Assembly: GCF_014268935.2 (NCBI RefSeq)
Contig: NZ_JABWRJ020000005.1
Span: 434,001 to 498,000 of the forward strand
Direction: 5' to 3'
Origin: Pseudomonas peradeniyensis
GTDB lineage: Bacteria > Pseudomonadota > Gammaproteobacteria > Pseudomonadales > Pseudomonadaceae
DNA length: 64,000 bases
A model generated the notes under the pieces. It ran no database searches. It was given only the letters and a program-made list of their open reading frames with translations, and was not told the origin of the DNA. Numbering within the stretch: the first letter of the stretch is position 1; each line of letters starts with the position of its first letter. The translations under genes and the position numbers were made by a program. Of this stretch, positions 1 through 8,264 are shown one piece after another.

Positions 1-804
1 CTGACCGCGACCTTGCTGGCGCAGCTGTTCACGCCCCAGGAGATCCTCGATTACGCCTGGCGTTATCCCTTCCTGCTCGGCGGCGTGTTTGGCGTGATCG
101 GTGTCTGGCTGCGCCGCTGGTTGAGTGAAACCCCGGTGTTCCTGGCCCTGCGGGCGCAGCAGGAACAGCCGGTGGCCTTCCCCCTGCGACGGGTGCTGGG
201 CACTCATCGACGGGCCCTGGTGCCGGCGGCGCTGCTGACCTGTGTACTGACCTCGGCAGTGGTGGTGCTGGTGGTGATCACCCCGACCGTGATGCAACAG
301 CGGTTCGGCATGACAGCCGGGCACACCTTCGCCCTGAGCAGCGTGGGTATCGTTTTCCTCAATATTGGCTGCGTGCTGGCCGGCTTGCTGGTGGACCGTA
401 TCGGTGCCTGGCGGGCGCTGATGCTCTACTGCCTGCTGCTGCCGTTGGGCATCGGCGCCTTGTACGCCAGTCTGGTGGGGCAGTGGGGGCAGACCTGGGT
501 GGCCTATGCACTGGCTGGCCTGTCCTGTGGTGTCGTGGGGGTGGTGCCGTCGGTGATGGTCGGGCTGTTCCCGGCCGAGATCCGGGTCTCGGGCATCTCC
601 TTCACCTACAACATCGCCTACGCCCTGTGGGCCAGCACCACGCCGCTGGCGCTGATCGCCCTGATGCCCTGGAGTCCATGGGTGTGTGTCGGCTTTTGTC
701 TGGTCATGGGCATGGTCGGATTGCTGACGGCGCTCTATTTCGGACGTCGTGAGTCGTTGGGGTTTGCGGCGCAGCCGATGCCGCTCATGTGTGGTGACAA
801 ATGA
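1..804 (+). CDS. MFS transporter, metabolite:H+ symporter type (5'-truncated)
   Basis: The reading frame is open from the first base of the window, so the gene begins upstream; about 267 C-terminal residues are present. It shows hydrophobic helices separated by short loops, an intracellular stretch rich in Arg (RRWLSETPVF), and the late segment FPAEIRVSGISFTYNIAYAL, which resembles the C-terminal half of metabolite:H+ symporters (the ProP/KgtP/ShiA branch). These inner-membrane carriers import organic acids or osmolytes with protons. The substrate cannot be told from this half. No partner gene follows; mqsR begins 95 bases downstream. The family call is firm, the substrate is unknown. Confidence 0.85.
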   Translation: MTATLLAQLFTPQEILDYAWRYPFLLGGVFGVIGVWLRRWLSETPVFLALRAQQEQPVAFPLRRVLGTHRRALVPAALLTCVLTSAVVVLVVITPTVMQQRFGMTAGHTFALSSVGIVFLNIGCVLAGLLVDRIGAWRALMLYCLLLPLGIGALYASLVGQWGQTWVAYALAGLSCGVVGVVPSVMVGLFPAEIRVSGISFTYNIAYALWASTTPLALIALMPWSPWVCVGFCLVMGMVGLLTALYFGRRESLGFAAQPMPLMCGDK

Positions 805-847
805 AGCGGTAAAGGACGCAGTGTAGTGAGGCAGACTTCCGGGTGGG

Positions 848-891
848 GGTTATTGGAATAACCTATTGGCCGAAAATAACCTGGAAGGTTA
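848..891 (+). promoter_or_regulatory. Two MqsA-type palindromic operators before mqsR
   Basis: There are two dyads. The first (848-863) has arms GGTTATT and AATAACC separated by GG. The second (877-891) is TAACCT-GGA-AGGTTA, the same AACCT(N3)AGGTT pattern bound by MqsA at the E. coli mqsRA promoter. The second dyad also contains GGAAGG (883-888), the likely ribosome-binding site of mqsR, ten bases before its ATG. Bound MqsA would therefore cover both the promoter region and the translation start. Operator function is inferred from the match. Confidence 0.8.
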
Positions 892-898
892 ATTTTTC

Positions 899-1195
899 AT
901 GGAGAAAAGAACGCCGCACTGCACGTTGGAGCGAGTAAAAGCGCTGCTCGCAGCCGAGCGAGTAAGGACGACCTCTACCGCGCTCCGAGGAGCCAGGGCT
1001 CTGGGGCTGGATTACCCGGGTATGCTTGAGATGATCACCAGACTGGAGCGTGCTGATTTCTACAAGAGCATGACCAGCTACGCCGATCACCTGGTCTGGC
1101 AGGACGTCTATCGACCGCTCACTGCAGTGGGGTATGTCTATCTCAAACTGATGGTTGTCGATGATGTTCTTATCGTGTCCTTCAAGGAGCTGTAA
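899..1195 (+). CDS. mqsR: MqsR, type II toxin, mRNA interferase
   Basis: This 98-residue protein aligns end to end with E. coli MqsR (98 residues), starting MEKRTPH and ending LIVSFKEL. MqsR is a RelE-fold ribonuclease that cuts mRNA mainly at GCU/GCA and slows growth when free. The residues known to matter for activity in E. coli, K56, Q68 and Y81, fall at exactly these numbers, so the toxin looks active. The antitoxin gene follows after two bases. Toxin-first order is the usual mqsRA order and the reverse of most type II systems. Expression is probably repressed by MqsA at the palindromes just upstream. Confidence 0.95.
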   Translation: MEKRTPHCTLERVKALLAAERVRTTSTALRGARALGLDYPGMLEMITRLERADFYKSMTSYADHLVWQDVYRPLTAVGYVYLKLMVVDDVLIVSFKEL

Positions 1196-1197
1196 AC

Positions 1198-1599
1198 ATG
1201 AGATGCCCGATTTGTGGTGGTGCCGAGCTTGCACCGGACACTCAGGACATGCCCTATCGCTACAAGGGCATGTCGACGCTTATTCCGCATGTCAGTGGTG
1301 ATTATTGCCCTGCCTGTGGTGAGGCGGTGTTGAGCCATGCCGAAGCCATGCGTGTCAGTGACCTGATGGTGGAGTTTGATCGGAAGATCAATGCTGAGGC
1401 TATTGACCCTGCCTTCATCGTTGCCGTGCGCAAGAAGTTTGACCTCGACCAGCGTGAAGCGGGTGAAATCTTCGGGGGGGGCGTCAATGCGTTCTCTCGT
1501 TATGAAAATGGCAAGACCCGGCCGCCGGTCGCTTTGATCAAGCTCTTCAAGCTCTTGGATCGCCATCCGGAGCTGTTTGAGGAAGTCAGGACTGCCTGA
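1198..1599 (+). CDS. mqsA: MqsA, antitoxin and repressor of mqsRA
   Basis: A 133-residue protein with the two-domain plan of MqsA. The N-terminal zinc domain has Cys3, Cys6, Cys37 and Cys40, which binds and neutralises MqsR. The C-terminal HTH-XRE domain (about 70-133) binds DNA, and N97 and R101, which contact the palindrome in E. coli, are conserved at the same positions. It lies two bases after mqsR in one operon. An oddity is an uninterrupted run of eight G (1474-1481) coding for the Gly triplet just before the recognition helix. Slippage there would destroy the DNA-binding domain but leave the toxin-binding domain. Confidence 0.95.
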   Translation: MRCPICGGAELAPDTQDMPYRYKGMSTLIPHVSGDYCPACGEAVLSHAEAMRVSDLMVEFDRKINAEAIDPAFIVAVRKKFDLDQREAGEIFGGGVNAFSRYENGKTRPPVALIKLFKLLDRHPELFEEVRTA

Positions 1600-1748
1600 T
1601 GCGTCCAGGCAGTCAACAGGTCCTACAGGCAGGGTAGGGATATTGAGCGCCCACCGGTCTGCTCCCCTACAGCGCCTTCGAGGTTGTGCACGTAATTTCG
1701 ACTGATCGTTGACGGACCCTTCCGTTCATACAGTCAGGAGAAATATGC

Positions 1749-3398
1749 ATGTCCAGTTTCAGCATCACCTGGATGACGCGGGCCCAGCTGCCTGCGTTCC
1801 CACCACAGATGAGCTTTTCGGCTGCCAATCCCGCCAGCACGAAACCGGATGATCAGGCCAGGACTCCGGTTATCCGCTGGGGCCGAAGCCTGGCCTGCGT
1901 GCTGGAGTCGCGCAATCACCATGACCAGGCCTGGGTGGTGGTCTACGGTGATGGCAAGCAATTGACCGGCGTACACCCGCTACATGACTTTCGCCACATC
2001 AGCCGCATCCAGCTGGCCGCCAACAGCCATGCCGTGTTGTTGACCGACAGTGCGCAGCGCCAGCAAACGGTCGAGTTCACCCAGCTGAAGGCACTGGATG
2101 GCAGTGGTGGTGCCGGGGACCCCGTGAACGGCCTACCCAGCGGTATCCCGTTCATGCTCACCAACGGTCATGATTACCTGATGGCGGACGAGGAGGGCGT
2201 GTGCCTCGCCGTGAATCCGGATCCCAAGGCCATGCAATGGCTCTACAAGGACGGACAGCTGGTCAATGTCACCACCGGGCAGGCCTTGGGGCTCGGGATC
2301 TGCGGCAAGGCGAGCGCAGCCTCGGGAGATCGCTGGCGGCTGTCTTCCAAGGGCGAGCTTCTCTATGGCGACGGTACCCGTACCTTGTGCAGTGCTCCGA
2401 CTTCGGGTGAGGTCTGGCTGCAGCGGCGAAGCGAGGCGCTGCCCTCCGAAGCCTGGCGGGTGCAACTGCCCCAGGTCCCCCGCCGGGGTCAGGCGCCGAG
2501 CATGGTCGTCGACAAACTGAACGTGTGCCTCGCCGTTTCTGCCAACTACAGTGCCGGAACAGGCGATACCCTTTCGTTCTCGATCAATGGTAGTGAGCAC
2601 CGCCAGCCGTTGGCCGGCAACTTCGAGCGCGGGGCGCACTTCAAGGTCGAGGTCGACCTGGTCAAGATGTTCCAGCGCAGCGTGATCTATGCCGATGAAC
2701 TGCATACGGTCGAGATCTACCAGGCCAGTGCCGGGGGGTACGGCCCGGCCTGGAAGATGCAGTCGCTGGACCTGAAGGTCAATGACCGGCTGAGCAACCG
2801 CGTCGTTGGGAGCGACAACCGCTGGGTCGAGGCCAGGGACGGGGTGGCATGGCAAGGCCGGGTGAACTGGCTGGACTGGCGCAAGGCTGATATCTCGGCG
2901 CCCCTGGACTTTGCCGGTTACACCTACCCGGTGCAATTGCAGCAATGGTTGATCGACGTGCTGAAATGGCGCAGCTATCGGCCCGAAACCCTCGATGGCG
3001 TCTGTCAGCTGATCGGTGAAGAACGGGGGCAGATATTGGCTTATGAGCTCAAGAGCGGAAGATTGATCTATCTGCGCCCCAATACTGCCCAGGATGCCTA
3101 CACCTGGGTCTATACCCCGCAAAAAAGTATTCTGGTCAAATTCTGGGACCAGTCCCTGGACCGTACGCGCTATACCCGGCACAGCCAGCTTGGCAGTGGC
3201 CAGCCGGTGGTGTGCGCCGGAGAAATGCGCATCGACCGCAAGACCACCAGCAATGCGGTGAGCGACCTCCTTGGCCTGGTCAACGATGCTTCCGGACACT
3301 ACAGACCCGATGGCGGGCAGTGCCTGGGGCATGTCCTGGAACGGTTCGAACAACTGGGGTTGGACACCACGCACACCGTGGTTTCGTACAAGGGATAG
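1749..3398 (+). CDS. Uncharacterised 549-residue protein, lectin/PLAT-like
   Basis: I do not recognise this protein as a named family. GGAG at 1737-1740 lies eight bases before the chosen ATG. There is no clear signal peptide or membrane helix. Residues about 130-255 alternate short hydrophobic strands with Trp and Gln motifs (QWLYKDGQLVN, DRWRLSSKGELLYGDGT, SEAWRV), resembling ricin-type beta-trefoil repeats. Residues about 265-370 contain a GTGDTLSFSING segment followed by FERGAHFKVEVDL and a late WKMQSLDLKV, which looks like a PLAT/LH2 beta-sandwich. The rest (about 370-549) is Trp- and Tyr-rich with no fold I can name. It stands alone, ends at a strong terminator and follows mqsRA. A carbohydrate- or lipid-binding role is inference only. 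Confidence 0.6.
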   Translation: MSSFSITWMTRAQLPAFPPQMSFSAANPASTKPDDQARTPVIRWGRSLACVLESRNHHDQAWVVVYGDGKQLTGVHPLHDFRHISRIQLAANSHAVLLTDSAQRQQTVEFTQLKALDGSGGAGDPVNGLPSGIPFMLTNGHDYLMADEEGVCLAVNPDPKAMQWLYKDGQLVNVTTGQALGLGICGKASAASGDRWRLSSKGELLYGDGTRTLCSAPTSGEVWLQRRSEALPSEAWRVQLPQVPRRGQAPSMVVDKLNVCLAVSANYSAGTGDTLSFSINGSEHRQPLAGNFERGAHFKVEVDLVKMFQRSVIYADELHTVEIYQASAGGYGPAWKMQSLDLKVNDRLSNRVVGSDNRWVEARDGVAWQGRVNWLDWRKADISAPLDFAGYTYPVQLQQWLIDVLKWRSYRPETLDGVCQLIGEERGQILAYELKSGRLIYLRPNTAQDAYTWVYTPQKSILVKFWDQSLDRTRYTRHSQLGSGQPVVCAGEMRIDRKTTSNAVSDLLGLVNDASGHYRPDGGQCLGHVLERFEQLGLDTTHTVVSYKG

Positions 3399-3405
3399 CC
3401 ATGAA

Positions 3406-3439
3406 AAAAGCCCCCGGGCCTTACGGCCAGGGGGCTTTT
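3406..3439. terminator. Bidirectional rho-independent terminator
   Basis: The arms AAAAGCCCCC (3406-3415) and GGGGGCTTTT (3430-3439) pair perfectly around an inner GGCC/GGCC stem. A-rich and T-rich flanks allow it to stop the upstream unknown gene on the plus strand and the ETF-ubiquinone oxidoreductase gene on the minus strand. Confidence 0.92.
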
Positions 3440-3459
3440 GCTTGCCGCCGGGGCAGGGC

Positions 3460-5124
3460 TTACATGTTCGGGTAGTTCGGCCCGCCGGCCCCTTCAGGGG
3501 TGACCCAGGTAATGTTCTGGGCCGGATCCTTGATGTCGCAGGTCTTGCAGTGCACGCAGTTCTGCGCGTTGATCTGGAAGCGCTTGTTGCCGTCTTCCTG
3601 GGTGACCACTTCGTACACGCCGGCCGGGCAGTAGCGCTGTGCCGGCTCGTCGTACAGTGGCAGGTTGCTGGCGATCGGGATGTTCGGGTCGGTCAGCTTC
3701 AGGTGGCAGGGTTGTTCCTCTTCATGGTTGGTGCTGGAGAGGAATACCGAGCTGAGCTTGTCGAAGCTGAGCTTGCCGTCCGGTTTCGGGTAGTCGATCT
3801 TCTGCGAGTCGGCGGCGAGCTTGAGGCAGGCGTAGTCCGGCTTGGTGTCATGCAGGGTGAACGGCAGCTTGCCGCCGAACCAGTTCTGGTCGATGTAGTT
3901 GAACGCGCCACCGAGCAACGGGCCGAACTTGTGCAGGGCCGGGCCGAAGTTGCGGCTGGCGAACAGCTCTTCATGCAGCCAGCTGGCCTTGAAGGCGCTG
4001 ACATAGCCGTTGAGCTGGTCACCGCCCTCGCTGCCGGCGATCAGTGCGTCGGCCACGGCTTCGGCGGCGAGCATGCCGGACTTCATCGCGGTGTGACTGC
4101 CCTTGATCTTGGAGAAGTTCAGGGTGCCCAGGTCGCAGCCGATCAGCGCGCCGCCATTGAAGACCATCTTCGGCAGCGAGTTCAGGCCGCCTTTGCAGAT
4201 GGCGCGGGCGCCGTAGCTGATGCGCTTGCCGCCTTCGAGGTACTGGGCCATCACCGGGTGGTGCTTGAGGCGCTGGAACTCGTCGAACGGCGACAGGTAA
4301 GCGTTGGAGTAGGACAGGTCGACGATCAGGCCGACCACCACCTGGTTGTTTTCCAGGTGATAAAGGAAGGAGCCGCCGGTGTTCTCGGCGCTCATCACGT
4401 CCAGCGGCCAGCCGGCGGTGTGCACCACCAGGCCCTGCTCATGCTTGGCCGGGTCGATCTCCCAGATTTCCTTGAGGCCGATGCCGTAGTGCTGGACGTC
4501 GGACTCGTTGTCCAGGTCGAAGCGCTTGATCAGCTGCTTGCCGATATGGCCACGGCAGCCTTCGGCGAACAGGGTGTACTTGGCGCGCAGCTCCATGCCC
4601 GGGGTGTACAGGCCGTCCTTCGGCTGGCCTTCGCGGTCGACACCCAGGTCGCCGGTGACGATGCCACGAACCACGCCGTTTTCATCGAACAGTGCCTCTT
4701 GCGCGGCGAAGCCCGGGTAGATTTCGACGCCCAGGTTCTCGGCCTGCTGGGCCAGCCAGCGGCACAGGTTGCCCAGGGAGATGATGTAGTTACCGTGGTT
4801 GTGCATGGTCTTGGGCACGAACAGGTCGGGGACCTTGGTCGAGCTGTCGGCACTTTTCAGCACATAGATGTCATCGCGCTTCACTTCGGTGTTCAGCGGC
4901 GCGCCGAGGTCTTTCCAGTCGGGGAACAGTTCGTTCAGGGCGCGCGGTTCGAATACCGCGCCGGAGAGGATGTGGGCGCCGACTTCGGAGCCTTTCTCGA
5001 CCACGCAGACGCTGATCTCGCTACCGGCTTCGGCGGCCTTCTGCTTCAGGCGGCAGGCGGCGGACAGGCCCGCCGGGCCTGCGCCGACGATGACCACGTC
5101 GAATTCCATGTATTCGCGTTCCAC
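3460..5124 (-). CDS. Electron transfer flavoprotein-ubiquinone oxidoreductase (ETF-QO)
   Basis: This membrane-associated FAD/4Fe-4S enzyme takes electrons from reduced ETF and passes them to ubiquinone, linking acyl-CoA and amino-acid oxidation to respiration. The N-terminal FAD-binding motif is VVIVGAGPAGLSAACRLK. The C-terminal ferredoxin-like cluster region is CVHCKTCDIKDP, ending in the family's GGPNYPNM tail. I place the start at the GTG (5122-5124), which has AGGAG seven bases upstream. This gives 554 residues, the usual bacterial length; an in-frame ATG 18 bases further upstream lacks a better site. It is transcribed divergently from etfBA, its electron donor. Confidence 0.96.
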   Translation of the reverse strand: MEREYMEFDVVIVGAGPAGLSAACRLKQKAAEAGSEISVCVVEKGSEVGAHILSGAVFEPRALNELFPDWKDLGAPLNTEVKRDDIYVLKSADSSTKVPDLFVPKTMHNHGNYIISLGNLCRWLAQQAENLGVEIYPGFAAQEALFDENGVVRGIVTGDLGVDREGQPKDGLYTPGMELRAKYTLFAEGCRGHIGKQLIKRFDLDNESDVQHYGIGLKEIWEIDPAKHEQGLVVHTAGWPLDVMSAENTGGSFLYHLENNQVVVGLIVDLSYSNAYLSPFDEFQRLKHHPVMAQYLEGGKRISYGARAICKGGLNSLPKMVFNGGALIGCDLGTLNFSKIKGSHTAMKSGMLAAEAVADALIAGSEGGDQLNGYVSAFKASWLHEELFASRNFGPALHKFGPLLGGAFNYIDQNWFGGKLPFTLHDTKPDYACLKLAADSQKIDYPKPDGKLSFDKLSSVFLSSTNHEEEQPCHLKLTDPNIPIASNLPLYDEPAQRYCPAGVYEVVTQEDGNKRFQINAQNCVHCKTCDIKDPAQNITWVTPEGAGGPNYPNM

Positions 5125-5247
5125 AGGTTCTCTCCTACTCAAGGCTCATCGCGTTGCTTGTCTTTTATGGGTGTTCACGGTCACGTGCGGCGTGCAGAGG
5201 CTGTAGCTTCGCAGGTGATGGACTACACCGTTTTGTCTTGGCCGCGC

Positions 5248-5292
5248 ATTATATCTACACCACTTGGCGGGTCCAATACAAACGTTTGTTTG
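5248..5292 (-). promoter_or_regulatory. Sigma70 promoter of the ETF-QO gene with adjacent PsrA-like operator
   Basis: Read on the minus strand, a -35 TTGGAC (complement of 5271-5276) and a -10 TATAAT (complement of 5248-5253) are separated by exactly 17 bases. Touching the -35 on its upstream side is CAAAC-GTTT-GTTTG (5279-5292), which fits the published PsrA pattern G/CAAAC(N2-4)GTTTG/C. PsrA is a TetR-family sensor of long-chain fatty acids that controls ETF genes in P. aeruginosa. The promoter is strong by inspection; control by PsrA here is inferred. Confidence 0.75.
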
Positions 5293-5352
5293 AATTTGCC
5301 GGAGGCCCGTAGAATCGCAGGTAGGCGGCTGGAGGCTGGCCAATTTGCCGTA

Positions 5353-5378
5353 TTGACCGGATTGGGTGTTACGGTCAA
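5353..5378. promoter_or_regulatory. Inverted repeat in the etfB/ETF-QO intergenic region
   Basis: TTGACCG (5353-5359) and CGGTCAA (5372-5378) form a 7-bp inverted repeat with a 12-base spacer inside the 542-bp divergent region. It could be an operator or simply chance. No convincing -35/-10 pair for etfB could be fixed in 5400-5660, so the etfBA promoter is unassigned. Apart from this and the PsrA-like site, I see no gene in 5125-5666. Confidence 0.3.
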
Positions 5379-5666
5379 GATACGAGCGCTTTCGCGTTCG
5401 CCGTAGGCTGACCGTCGGGCGCAGGTGCACCCCTAAAGACCAGGCGTGGAGCAGGGTTTACGGGCCGAATCAGGTTTTGTAGTGGAGTCTACACGCCACG
5501 ACAGAAAATGACCCGTGGGTTTTGCCCGCAAGGGTCGAAACAGGACTGATCGGTCAATTGAACTTTGTCGGCGTCGGAACGTTTTTAGAGGTGCCCTTGT
5601 ACCCACGCGCATTCGCCGGGCAGTCCCCAGGCGATCTTCTTTTCACCGGAGAGTAACGAGGAATCC

Positions 5667-6416
5667 ATGAAGGTTCTTGTAGCTGTCAAACGAGTGGTCG
5701 ACTACAACGTCAAGGTTCGCGTCAAGGCGGACAACTCCGGCGTCGACCTTGCAAACGTCAAGATGTCCATGAACCCCTTCTGCGAAATCGCCGTGGAAGA
5801 AGCCGTCCGCCTGAAAGAGAAGGGCGTGGCGAGCGAAATCGTCGTCGTCTCCATCGGCCCGACCGCCGCCCAGGAGCAACTGCGTACCGCCCTGGCCCTG
5901 GGCGCCGACCGCGCCATCCTGGTCGAGGCCGCTGACGAACTGAACTCCCTGGCCGTGGCCAAGGCGCTGAAAGCCGTTGTCGACAAGGAGCAGCCGCAGC
6001 TGGTGATCCTCGGCAAACAGGCCATCGACAGCGACAACAACCAGACCGGCCAGATGCTCGCCGCGCTGACCGGTTTCGCCCAGGGTACCTTCGCCTCCAA
6101 GGTCGAAGTTGCTGGCGACAAGGTCAACGTCACCCGTGAAATCGATGGCGGCCTGCAGACCGTCGCGCTGAACCTGCCAGCCATCGTTACCACCGACCTG
6201 CGCCTGAACGAGCCGCGCTACGCGTCGCTGCCGAACATCATGAAGGCCAAGAAGAAGCCGCTGGAGACCATCACTCCAGACGCGCTGGGCGTGTCCATCG
6301 CCTCCACCAACAAGACCCTCAAGGTCGAAGCGCCTGCTGCCCGCAGCGCCGGTATCAAGGTCAAGTCGGTGGCCGAACTGGTCGAGAAGCTGAAGAACGA
6401 AGCGAAGGTAATCTAA
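5667..6416 (+). CDS. etfB: Electron transfer flavoprotein, beta subunit
   Basis: This 249-residue protein starts MKVLVAVKRVVDYNVKVRVK and carries the signature region of ETF beta (MNPFCEIAVEEAVRLKE), followed by the AMP-binding fold. With EtfA it forms the soluble FAD/AMP heterodimer that accepts electrons from acyl-CoA and related dehydrogenases and hands them to ETF-QO. The stop codon is directly followed by the ATG of etfA, so the two are translationally linked. The length is normal for the family (about 249). Confidence 0.97.
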   Translation: MKVLVAVKRVVDYNVKVRVKADNSGVDLANVKMSMNPFCEIAVEEAVRLKEKGVASEIVVVSIGPTAAQEQLRTALALGADRAILVEAADELNSLAVAKALKAVVDKEQPQLVILGKQAIDSDNNQTGQMLAALTGFAQGTFASKVEVAGDKVNVTREIDGGLQTVALNLPAIVTTDLRLNEPRYASLPNIMKAKKKPLETITPDALGVSIASTNKTLKVEAPAARSAGIKVKSVAELVEKLKNEAKVI

Positions 6417-7346
6417 ATGACTATCCTGGTTGTCGCTGAACACGAGAACGGTGCCGTAGCCCCGGCCACCCTGAACACTGTCGCCGCTGCCGCCAAGATC
6501 GGTGGTGATATCCACGTGCTGGTCGCAGGCCAGAACGTCGGTGGCGTCGCCGAGTCCGCCGCCAAGATCGCCGGCGTAGCCAAGGTGCTGGTTGCCGATA
6601 ACGCCGCCTACGCCCACGCCCTGCCGGAAAACGTCGCGCCGCTGCTGGTCGAACTGGCCAAGGGTTACAGCCACGTGCTGGCCCCGGCCACCACCAATGG
6701 CAAGAACATCCTGCCGCGCGTTGCCGCGCTGCTGGACGTCGACCAGATCTCCGAGATCATCGCGGTCGAATCCGCCGACACCTTCAAGCGTCCTATCTAC
6801 GCCGGTAACGCCATTGCCACCGTGCAATCGAGCGCTGCGGTCAAGGTCATCACCGTGCGTACCACCGGCTTCGACGCCGTGGCCGCCGAAGGTGGTTCGG
6901 CTGCTGTCGAAGCCGTCGCTGCCGCCCACGACGCCGGCAAGTCGGCCTTCGTTGGCGAAGAGCTGGCCAAGTCCGACCGTCCTGAACTCACCGCCGCCAA
7001 GATCGTCGTTTCCGGTGGTCGCGGCATGGGCAATGGTGACAACTTCAAGCACCTGTACGCCCTGGCCGACAAGCTCGGCGCCGCCGTCGGCGCCTCGCGC
7101 GCCGCGGTCGACGCAGGTTTCGTGCCGAACGACATGCAGGTCGGCCAGACCGGCAAGATCGTCGCGCCACAGCTGTACATCGCCGTCGGTATCTCCGGCG
7201 CGATCCAGCACCTGGCCGGCATGAAAGACTCGAAAGTGATCGTCGCGATCAACAAGGACGAAGAGGCGCCGATCTTCCAGGTCGCCGACTACGGCCTGGT
7301 CGCCGACCTGTTCGAAGCGGTTCCGGAGCTGGAAAAGCTGGTCTGA
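6417..7346 (+). CDS. etfA: Electron transfer flavoprotein, alpha subunit
   Basis: A 309-residue protein with the N-terminal alpha/beta domain and the C-terminal FAD-binding domain. The latter includes VVSGGRGMG (about 200-210), the VGQTGKIVAPQLYIAVGISG segment and the INKDEEAPIFQVADYG signature. It carries the FAD of the ETF dimer. It begins on the base after the etfB stop and the operon ends at a clear terminator, so this is a two-gene etfBA unit. Sequence and length are typical; nothing unusual was seen. Confidence 0.97.
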   Translation: MTILVVAEHENGAVAPATLNTVAAAAKIGGDIHVLVAGQNVGGVAESAAKIAGVAKVLVADNAAYAHALPENVAPLLVELAKGYSHVLAPATTNGKNILPRVAALLDVDQISEIIAVESADTFKRPIYAGNAIATVQSSAAVKVITVRTTGFDAVAAEGGSAAVEAVAAAHDAGKSAFVGEELAKSDRPELTAAKIVVSGGRGMGNGDNFKHLYALADKLGAAVGASRAAVDAGFVPNDMQVGQTGKIVAPQLYIAVGISGAIQHLAGMKDSKVIVAINKDEEAPIFQVADYGLVADLFEAVPELEKLV

Positions 7347-7368
7347 TCCGCCTGCTTCACTTATAAAG

Positions 7369-7401
7369 AACCCGGCCCGCCCTCGGCGGTCCGGGTTTTT
7401 T
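7369..7401 (+). terminator. Terminator of etfBA
   Basis: The arms AACCCGG (7369-7375) and CCGGGTT (7391-7397) are followed by a T tract to 7401, 22 bases after the etfA stop. Confidence 0.9.
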
Positions 7402-7433
7402 CATGGATTTTTTCAGGGGCGGGGAGAGGTTGC

Positions 7434-8255
7434 ATGGCGTTTCGCTGGAGCAAGGGAGGGCTGGCCTGCGCGCTGGCGCTGCTGTCGACGCAGGCCTTGG
7501 CGCTGGGCAAGTGCGAGCGCCTGGTGGCCACCGGCAGCCCGGATGCGCCGCCGTACTCCTGGCAGGACCCGCAGGACCCGAAACACCTGATCGGCGCCAA
7601 TGTCGACCTGCTGCGCCAGGTGGCGGCCGAGCTTGGGGTGAAGGTCGAGGTGCTGCACGCAGGCAAGCGCGAGCAGGCCCTGGAGGAAGTGCGTAGCGGG
7701 CGTATGGACCTGCTGCTCGACACGCCGATGCAGGTCGCCCAGCTGACCAGCCTGGATTACATCCATCCTGCCCTGCAGCTCAACGAATACCTGGTCTGGA
7801 CCCGTCATGACGCCACCCTGGTGTTCGATGGTCCGGCAGACCTTGCCCGGTACCGCGGCGGGCTGTCCGAGAAGGCTCGCCTGACTCCGGCCTTCGACGC
7901 CTTCGCCAAGGCCCAGCTCAAGCTGGAGCCGGCGCAGAACCTGACGCAGGCCTTCCAGAAGCTGGTGCTCGGCCAGGTCGACTATGTGTTGGCCGGGCGC
8001 TACTCGGGCATGGCCATGGCACAGAGCCTGGGCGTGGGCAACGACCTCATCGCCCGGGGCTTGCCGGTGGACCGTCCGGGGCTGTACCTGGCGGTCTCGC
8101 ACAACTCGGCGTGCAACGACAGCTGGTTGCGCGGACAACTGGCGAAAAAACTGACAGAATTGCCGATCTCCGGGGCGAGCGAAGCTGTGCTGCAGCGCAA
8201 TGTCGAGCGTTGGAAGGCGCAGATGCAGGCGTCGCAGGGTGCCCCCAAACAGTAG
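7434..8255 (+). CDS. Periplasmic solute-binding protein, family 3 type
   Basis: A 273-residue protein with an N-terminal signal peptide (about residues 1-23, ending QALA) and the two-lobe pattern of amino-acid-type solute-binding proteins: an early substrate-lobe segment SPDAPPYSW, a GANVDLLRQVAAELGVKVEV stretch, and the RSGRMDLLLDTPMQ motif. No permease or ATPase gene is nearby. It is followed within ten bases by two lipoprotein genes, so it may serve in sensing or envelope upkeep rather than in a classical ABC importer. The ligand is unknown. Family confidence is good, function is open. Confidence 0.8.
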   Translation: MAFRWSKGGLACALALLSTQALALGKCERLVATGSPDAPPYSWQDPQDPKHLIGANVDLLRQVAAELGVKVEVLHAGKREQALEEVRSGRMDLLLDTPMQVAQLTSLDYIHPALQLNEYLVWTRHDATLVFDGPADLARYRGGLSEKARLTPAFDAFAKAQLKLEPAQNLTQAFQKLVLGQVDYVLAGRYSGMAMAQSLGVGNDLIARGLPVDRPGLYLAVSHNSACNDSWLRGQLAKKLTELPISGASEAVLQRNVERWKAQMQASQGAPKQ

Positions 8256-8264
8256 GAAGCGTGA

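Noticed and set aside
848..1599. mqsRA as an undescribed toxin-antitoxin type
   Set aside because: Catalytic and DNA-contact residues match E. coli MqsR/MqsA position by position; it is a known system.
3271..5406. 711-codon plus-strand frame over the ETF-QO gene
   Set aside because: Opposite to a well-conserved enzyme and crosses the terminator at 3406 and the ETF-QO promoter.
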